Positions 59,492 through 64,000 of a stretch of 64,000 bases of DNA are shown piece after piece. Where the stretch lies: NCBI RefSeq assembly GCF_045679545.1, contig NZ_CP166195.1, forward strand, positions 868,001-932,000, written 5' to 3'. Numbering within the stretch: position 1 is the stretch's first letter; every line of letters starts with the position of its first letter. The notes below the pieces were generated by a model. It had not been told where the DNA came from, searched no databases, and saw only the letters and a program-made list of their open reading frames with translations. This DNA is from Enterovibrio sp045679545 (lineage in GTDB: Bacteria; Pseudomonadota; Gammaproteobacteria; Enterobacterales; Vibrionaceae). A program made the position numbers and the translations under genes.

Positions 59492-60379
59492 TCAGTGTGT
59501 ATGAATGGCAGCGACTTCCATCGCAAGTTTCGCCGCCTCTTCTGCTGCGCCATTGAACGGGGCACGAAGATAAGAAGCAGTGAAACCGAGTGGGGAAGGT
59601 GTCCAATCGCAATCCACCGTGCGTAATCGTCCATTTTCAATTTCTGGCTCGGCAATTTTGGCGGGAAGCGTGGCAAGCCCTAATCCATCAACCGTCATGC
59701 GCAAACATGCTGACAAAGAACTCGACGTGAAAAAGCGCACATTAGTGGTATCGGCTTGGTTGAACTGCTGTTTGATTTCACCAAAGGGCTGAGTGTTACG
59801 TGCATAAGTGATCACGGGCCAAGGGGCGAGTTCTTCTAACGTTAGTTTTCGTTTGGGTAGTTCGAGTGATGGGCTTGCCACCCACACCAGAGGGTAACGA
59901 CACAGCGGCAAATTCGTGACTGAGGGCTCTGATAGTGGCCCCATCAAAAAAGCGAGATCCAGGGTTCTGTCGAGCAAATCGTGGCGAAGGTTGGAGGTGA
60001 CATCCACCGTGATATCAATGTCCAGCCGAGGAAATCTGTCATTGAAGCTGCGCAAGAATTCGGTCAGCCAGGTGTGAACCACGGTTTCTGAAATGCCCAA
60101 ACGAAGCGTGCCCGTAAACAGCGCGGTATTCTCCGCACGCTTTTGGAATTGTTCCGCCGACATCAGCATTTTCTCTGCAAAAGGCAGTAATTCGCGTCCT
60201 TTTATCGTCAAAGATATAGGCGATGCATCGCGGTCAAACAGGGTGACCCCCAACTCTTTCTCAAGGCTGGCAATGCGAGAAGAAATGGCCGGTTGTGTGG
60301 TGAACTGCTGCTCGGCGGCTTTACGAAAACTGCGAAGGGTCGCGACGATAACGAAGGTTTCAATGCGTTTAAGGTTCAT
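59492..60379 (-). CDS. LysR-family regulator of the 5-oxoproline operon
   Basis: 295 residues. A winged helix at about 1-60 (MNLKRIETFVIVATLRSFRKAAEQQFTTQPAISSRIASLEKELG) and a periplasmic-binding-like effector domain from about 90 (GTLRLGISETVVHTWLTEFL) make a standard LysR protein. LysR genes are usually divergent from their targets; this one points the same way as the operon, 120 bp upstream of its first gene. The target assignment is by position. Autoregulation from the 373-bp gap upstream is likely. Confidence 0.85.
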   Translation of the reverse strand: MNLKRIETFVIVATLRSFRKAAEQQFTTQPAISSRIASLEKELGVTLFDRDASPISLTIKGRELLPFAEKMLMSAEQFQKRAENTALFTGTLRLGISETVVHTWLTEFLRSFNDRFPRLDIDITVDVTSNLRHDLLDRTLDLAFLMGPLSEPSVTNLPLCRYPLVWVASPSLELPKRKLTLEELAPWPVITYARNTQPFGEIKQQFNQADTTNVRFFTSSSLSACLRMTVDGLGLATLPAKIAEPEIENGRLRTVDCDWTPSPLGFTASYLRAPFNGAAEEAAKLAMEVAAIHTH

Positions 60380-60752
60380 AGTGACTGCTGATTACTGTGA
60401 GTTATTGAAAAGATAGACTTTGATTTGCCAACCCATAGGTCACAAGTCACGCCATATGGCCTACATCACAGAGAAATTTCATGACGGCGGCCTCTGGGCA
60501 CTGAAAGGCTCGAAATCTGTGAACTAGATCTCGTGATATGCATTTCCTGAAAAATGGCCATTCCTGTTTTTATCGCACCGAATGCAACATTTTCTGCAGG
60601 GGCTGTGACTGCCCCTTCATCTCTCGCAAAAAAATATTTGCTCATTTTGGGCTCATCAAATCAGCGATGAGCTAGATTTAATAGAGTCTCATTATTGAGA
60701 TGTTCTTTTTTTACAGCAGACTGCGTCACTATCTGTCTTCTAGGAGAGACAA
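60380..60752. other. 373-bp divergent gap between lysR and the chemoreceptor gene
   Basis: No credible frame or RNA gene. I looked for a flagellar sigma-28 or sigma-54 promoter before the chemoreceptor and found none that was convincing. AGGAGAG precedes the chemoreceptor ATG at good distance. Confidence 0.6.
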
Positions 60753-62861
60753 ATGCTAAGCACAATTAGAAGCAAATTAATTTTCGGCATCGTATTTTTA
60801 CTGATGCTGCTATCTGTTACTGCTGCAGCTGGTCTGTTTTATGTCTTCAAGCTAGACACCAGCATCAGAAACCTGAGTGAAGACATTGCACCCACGATTG
60901 AAAATACGGACGATATGATTGCGTCTTTGTGGGAGCGTGGGAAAGTGGCCAATGAAATCATGGCATCAGAAAGCAAAGAAGAAGTTAAAACGCTGCATGA
61001 TCAGTTTAAGCCACTCAACGACGTTTTCACCACATCTTACGACGCGCTGAAACCTTTAATCTCAGGCGATGAAGTGCGCATTGCATCAGAGGCGGTGGCG
61101 GCGGATGCATTATTGAAAAAAAATATTGAACGGATGTATGAAGCGCATTACGCAGAGCTGGAAGAAGAAGAAAAAGCCAAACGTCTGTTGAATAATTTTG
61201 ACGAAATTGGTGGGCAGTTGATCACCGCACTCGATGAGTTTGCGATAGAAAATGAAGCAGAGATGGCAAAAGCCGAAGACAAAGGTGATATGTTGGCGAC
61301 CCAATATGGGGCAACAGCCAGCGATGTTAACGATGTACTCGGCGAGCTATTTGAACGCGATTACCCTGTGGTTGAAGCCGCATTGAAGCTGCAACGTTAC
61401 GTGATAGAAATGCAAGACACGGCAGGGGAATATTTGGCAGAAGAAGACGCCACGAAGCTACCTGCGATCAGAAAGAACTTTGATGCGCTAGCTGTTGAAG
61501 TTGTCTCTTTGATGGCTGTGCTTGAAGAGCTGGCGGAATCCGACGAAGACAAGCAAGATGCGATTGATTTGAAAAACAACTTCGCGAAATGGCAAGTCTT
61601 TGCGCTAGATGACGAGCAGTTGTTCGATACCTATCGTGACCAATTAGAACAAGAAGTTCTTGCTGATAATTACACGGAAGAATTAGAAGCAAACATCACG
61701 GCCGCTGATGGCTATTTAGAACAATTGGCCGCATCTGCCGATGCAATTGCAGACACAGCTGATGAACAAGCAACGGTTGCGGTGCAAACTGCGGTGACCA
61801 TGGTCGCCACCTTTTGGGTGGTGGCGTTGTTGTTTGGTGTGATGACGACATTTGTGCTTATTCGCGCCATTATCAAGCCTGTTGATGCCCTGCTTGAACG
61901 ATTAAACGATATTGCTCAGGGGGATGGAGATCTTACGCAGCGCGTTGATGATAGCGGTAAAGATGAAATCGCCGCATTGGGTAAAGCCTTCAATGGTTTC
62001 GTCATCAAAATACAGACGCTGGTATCCCAAATTGCGACTGAGTCCGGCACGCTAAATACAGCCATTGGTTCGATCTCTGAGCTTTCGGCGCGTGTGGCAG
62101 ACAGGGTTGAAGTGCAGAGTGAAGAAGTAGAGTCGGTGGTCAGCTCCATCTATCAAGTTAACGATGCGGCAGACAGTATTTCATCTAATGCCCAAAACTG
62201 TTCTGAAGCCTCTCGCTCCGCAAGCAATGACGGTGAATCGGCGAGGCAGGTGGTGCAACAGGCGGTGACATCTGTACAAGGTCTTGCGAAAGACATCGAC
62301 CTTAGCTCATCGGTGATTGATCAATTGAACACCGAAGTGGCACGTATTGTGTCTGTGCTTGGTGTGATACGAGACATTGCCGAACAAACTAACTTGCTGG
62401 CACTGAATGCCGCGATAGAGGCGGCTCGCGCAGGGGAGCAAGGCAGAGGCTTTGCTGTGGTAGCGGATGAAGTGCGTACCTTGGCCTCACGCACACAAAA
62501 CAGTACCAATGAGATTCAAGGCATGATCGACAGCTTGAAGAAAGGTGCTGATGACGCGGTAGAATCAATGAGGCGTTCGAAAACAGGCGGTGAAAGCACC
62601 GTTGAGTATGCGCAAAATGCAGGCGATGCATTGGAGCGCATCACGCAAGCAATCAATAACCTCAACATGATGAATGAGCAGATAGCGACAGCGGCGGAAG
62701 AGCAGCGCGCTGTTGTGAATTCCGCGAATACCAGCGCGCGGAATGTGAAGGAAGTGGTTGAGGAAAGCCGAGTTGCGGCCAAGGAAAACCTTACTTACAC
62801 CCAAGATATGCGTGCATCCCTAGGTAAACTCAGCGCATTGGTTGGGCAATTCCGCGTGTAG
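60753..62861 (+). CDS. Methyl-accepting chemotaxis protein
   Basis: 702 residues. Membrane segment 1 at about 9-30, a long helical periplasmic domain to about 345 (acidic, rich in Glu and Ala, no Cache motif seen), segment 2 at about 347-372, HAMP at about 373-425 (IKPVDALLERLNDIAQGDGDLTQRV), then the signalling coiled coil. The hairpin tip at about 543-580 has EQTNLLALNAAIEAARAGEQGRGFAVVADEVRTLA, the CheA/CheW contact region. There is no C-terminal CheR pentapeptide. The four-helix-like sensor could detect a small molecule; ligand unknown. Confidence 0.93.
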   Translation: MLSTIRSKLIFGIVFLLMLLSVTAAAGLFYVFKLDTSIRNLSEDIAPTIENTDDMIASLWERGKVANEIMASESKEEVKTLHDQFKPLNDVFTTSYDALKPLISGDEVRIASEAVAADALLKKNIERMYEAHYAELEEEEKAKRLLNNFDEIGGQLITALDEFAIENEAEMAKAEDKGDMLATQYGATASDVNDVLGELFERDYPVVEAALKLQRYVIEMQDTAGEYLAEEDATKLPAIRKNFDALAVEVVSLMAVLEELAESDEDKQDAIDLKNNFAKWQVFALDDEQLFDTYRDQLEQEVLADNYTEELEANITAADGYLEQLAASADAIADTADEQATVAVQTAVTMVATFWVVALLFGVMTTFVLIRAIIKPVDALLERLNDIAQGDGDLTQRVDDSGKDEIAALGKAFNGFVIKIQTLVSQIATESGTLNTAIGSISELSARVADRVEVQSEEVESVVSSIYQVNDAADSISSNAQNCSEASRSASNDGESARQVVQQAVTSVQGLAKDIDLSSSVIDQLNTEVARIVSVLGVIRDIAEQTNLLALNAAIEAARAGEQGRGFAVVADEVRTLASRTQNSTNEIQGMIDSLKKGADDAVESMRRSKTGGESTVEYAQNAGDALERITQAINNLNMMNEQIATAAEEQRAVVNSANTSARNVKEVVEESRVAAKENLTYTQDMRASLGKLSALVGQFRV

Positions 62862-62924
62862 ATAAGCCGCAAAAAACACTTTTCTGAGGAATTAAAAGCC
62901 TGCACCTGCTGCGGGCTTAATTAG

Positions 62925-62985
62925 ATGGTCCGCCTTTCCTCCAACCCGCTAGGCTTGGAGGTTAGGCAAATAGGAGGCGAACCAT
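62925..62985 (+). repeat. Inverted repeat covering the IS110 transposase ribosome-binding site
   Basis: ATGGTCCGCCT (62925-62935) pairs with AGGCGAACCAT (62975-62985) with one G-U type mismatch, and CCTCCAA (62938-62944) with TTGGAGG (62955-62961) inside it. The right arm takes in part of GGAGG and ends one base before the transposase ATG, so in RNA it could hide the start signal. It may also be the subterminal end of the element or part of its guide (bridge) RNA. Confidence 0.7.
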
Positions 62986-62986
62986 C

Positions 62987-64000
62987 ATGTCTATTCAAGT
63001 CATTGGAATCGATTTAGGCAAGTCCACATTCCATCTCATTGGCCACGATAAAGCGGGCCATATCATTCTTCGCAAAAAGCTGACACGTAAAAAGCTCATC
63101 GAGTTTCTTTCCACGCTATCTCCCACACTGGTTGCGTTTGAAGCCTGCGGTGGCGCCCATTGGCTGGGACGCTTCTGCCAAAAGGCCGGACATCGCGTTA
63201 AATTACTCCCCCCTCAATATGTTCGTGCTTACGTCAAAGGTAATAAGAACGACTTTATCGATGCAGAAGCGATAGCCGAATGTGCACAGCGACCCTCAAT
63301 GCGCTACGTGGAAGTGAAGTCCGAGTATGCGCAAACCGTCGGTGCCATGCACCGTATTCGAAGTGCGTATGTGAAACAGCGAACTGCCTGCATGTCGCGT
63401 ATCGGTGCCGTGCTTCTGGAGTTTGGCGTGAGCTTGCCCAAAGGGCATGCAAAGATGCGAACCCTTTTCACATGATTAGGCACCCAAGCCGTGACCTTAC
63501 CGGACTTATTGTCAAATGAGTTGCACGAACTCCATCAGCACTATGTAGAGCTGAACGAGAAGGTAAAGCGTCAGGACCTCAAATTAGGGGCGGAGGTGGA
63601 ACAAAACTCAGATGCCCAGCTGTTGAAATCGATACCGGGTATTGGAGACATGATAGCCAGCCAGTGTGTGGCGGATTTGTCTTCTGTAGAGCAGTTCAAG
63701 AATGGGCGGGACCTGGGCGCTTGGTTAGGGTTGGTGCCGAGGCAACATTCAACGGGAGGTAAGCCTAAGTTATTAGAGATAAGTAAACGGGGGAACAAAC
63801 ACCTGCGAACCCTGTTTATTCATGGAGCGAGAGCCATTTTATCGAGGCCAGAGCAAACGGGCGCGATATTTGGGGATTGGCTAAGAAACCTGAGAGCAAC
63901 CAAGCCTTTCAATGTGGTTTGTGTCGCCCTGGCGAACAAGCTGGCTCGGATAGCGTGGGCAGTGCTGAAATACAAACACCCCTTTGAAGTAAACCAGTTA
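62987..64000 (+). pseudogene. IS110-family (IS1111-like) transposase, interrupted by an in-frame TGA; runs to window edge
   Basis: The frame from ATG 62987 gives VIGIDLGKSTFHL (DEDD Asp9), VAFEACGGAHW (Glu) and KGNKNDFIDAEAIAE, the RuvC-like N-terminal domain. It stops at TGA 63473-63475, but the same frame then stays open to the window end and encodes the C-terminal domain: LLKSIPGIGDMIASQCVADL and GLVPRQHSTGGKPKLLEISKRGNKHLRTLF with the conserved serine. A single change TGG to TGA (Trp, after LFT) explains this; no frameshift is needed. The protein is therefore probably inactive. The stop codon and right end lie beyond 64000. Confidence 0.93.

Noticed and set aside
62862..62924. Terminator for the chemoreceptor gene
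   Set aside because: The dyad around 62897-62919 (AAGCC...GGCTT) has a mismatch and no U tract, so the call was not strong enough to list.
62987..63475. Complete short transposase or a frameshifted one
   Set aside because: The same frame continues after the TGA with clear IS110 C-terminal motifs, so it is a nonsense change, not a frameshift or a natural end.
63571..63798. Minus-strand open frame within the IS110 element
   Set aside because: It lies opposite the conserved transposase C-terminal domain and has no protein-like features of its own.

Overview
The window looks like a chromosomal segment of a marine gammaproteobacterium in the Vibrionaceae. Three things point there: a TonB2-type energy-transduction operon with a TtpC-like protein and a downstream TPR protein, an ectoine operon ending in its own aspartokinase (ectABC-ask), and a VF530-family gene at the left edge. 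Moderate GC and three TRAP transporters would fit a clade such as Enterovibrio/Grimontia, but that genus guess is weak. No rRNA, tRNA, CRISPR array or prophage was seen. The only mobile element is an IS110-family copy at the right edge, broken by a nonsense codon.

Layout. 0-0.6 kb: edge gene and a small membrane protein. 0.8-6.4 kb: Fur-box-like site, degenerate receiver protein, then a tightly overlapping operon DUF3450-ttpC-exbB-exbD-tonB-TPR. 7.2-11 kb: amino-sugar operon (degenerate ROK regulator, GH20-like glycosidase, AAC(3)-fold acetyltransferase). 11.3-15.9 kb: single genes (RTX protein, MFS transporter behind an eight-unit hexanucleotide repeat, glutaredoxin 2, DUF2750, beta-hydroxyacid dehydrogenase). 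16-19.7 kb: ectABC-ask. 20-27 kb: long-form GAPDH, MmcQ/YjbR, a MerR-methyltransferase fusion, RsgA and a prolyl oligopeptidase.

27-39 kb is the most unusual part. It holds a hydroxy/sugar-acid regulon: 2-keto-3-deoxy-galactonate-type kinase and aldolase, an RraA-like protein, a D-2-hydroxyacid dehydrogenase, TRAP transporter 1, a LarA-like nickel-pincer enzyme, and the whole nickel-pincer cofactor pathway (LarB, LarE, LarC). A GntR/FCD regulator ends the block. Five related palindromes (core ATCTgATATaTCAGAT) lie before each promoter region, so I read it as one regulon. No sugar-acid dehydratase is present; the pincer enzyme may make an epimer that feeds the pathway.

39-43 kb: DUF2541, pqiABC and an orphan Flp pilin. 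44-51 kb: TRAP transporter 2, iron alcohol dehydrogenase, CoA-acylating semialdehyde dehydrogenase and IclR regulator, a gene set like the 3-hydroxypropionate/malonate-semialdehyde branch of acrylate or DMSP use. 51.4-53 kb: secreted class-3 lipase and a GNAT enzyme. 53-60.4 kb: LysR regulator, D-glutamate cyclase-like DUF1445 protein, TRAP transporter 3 and pxpABC (5-oxoprolinase), together an apparent 5-oxoproline/D-glutamate uptake and degradation operon. 60.7-64 kb: chemoreceptor and the IS110 remnant.

All calls come from reading the sequence and recalling family motifs; no database search was run.
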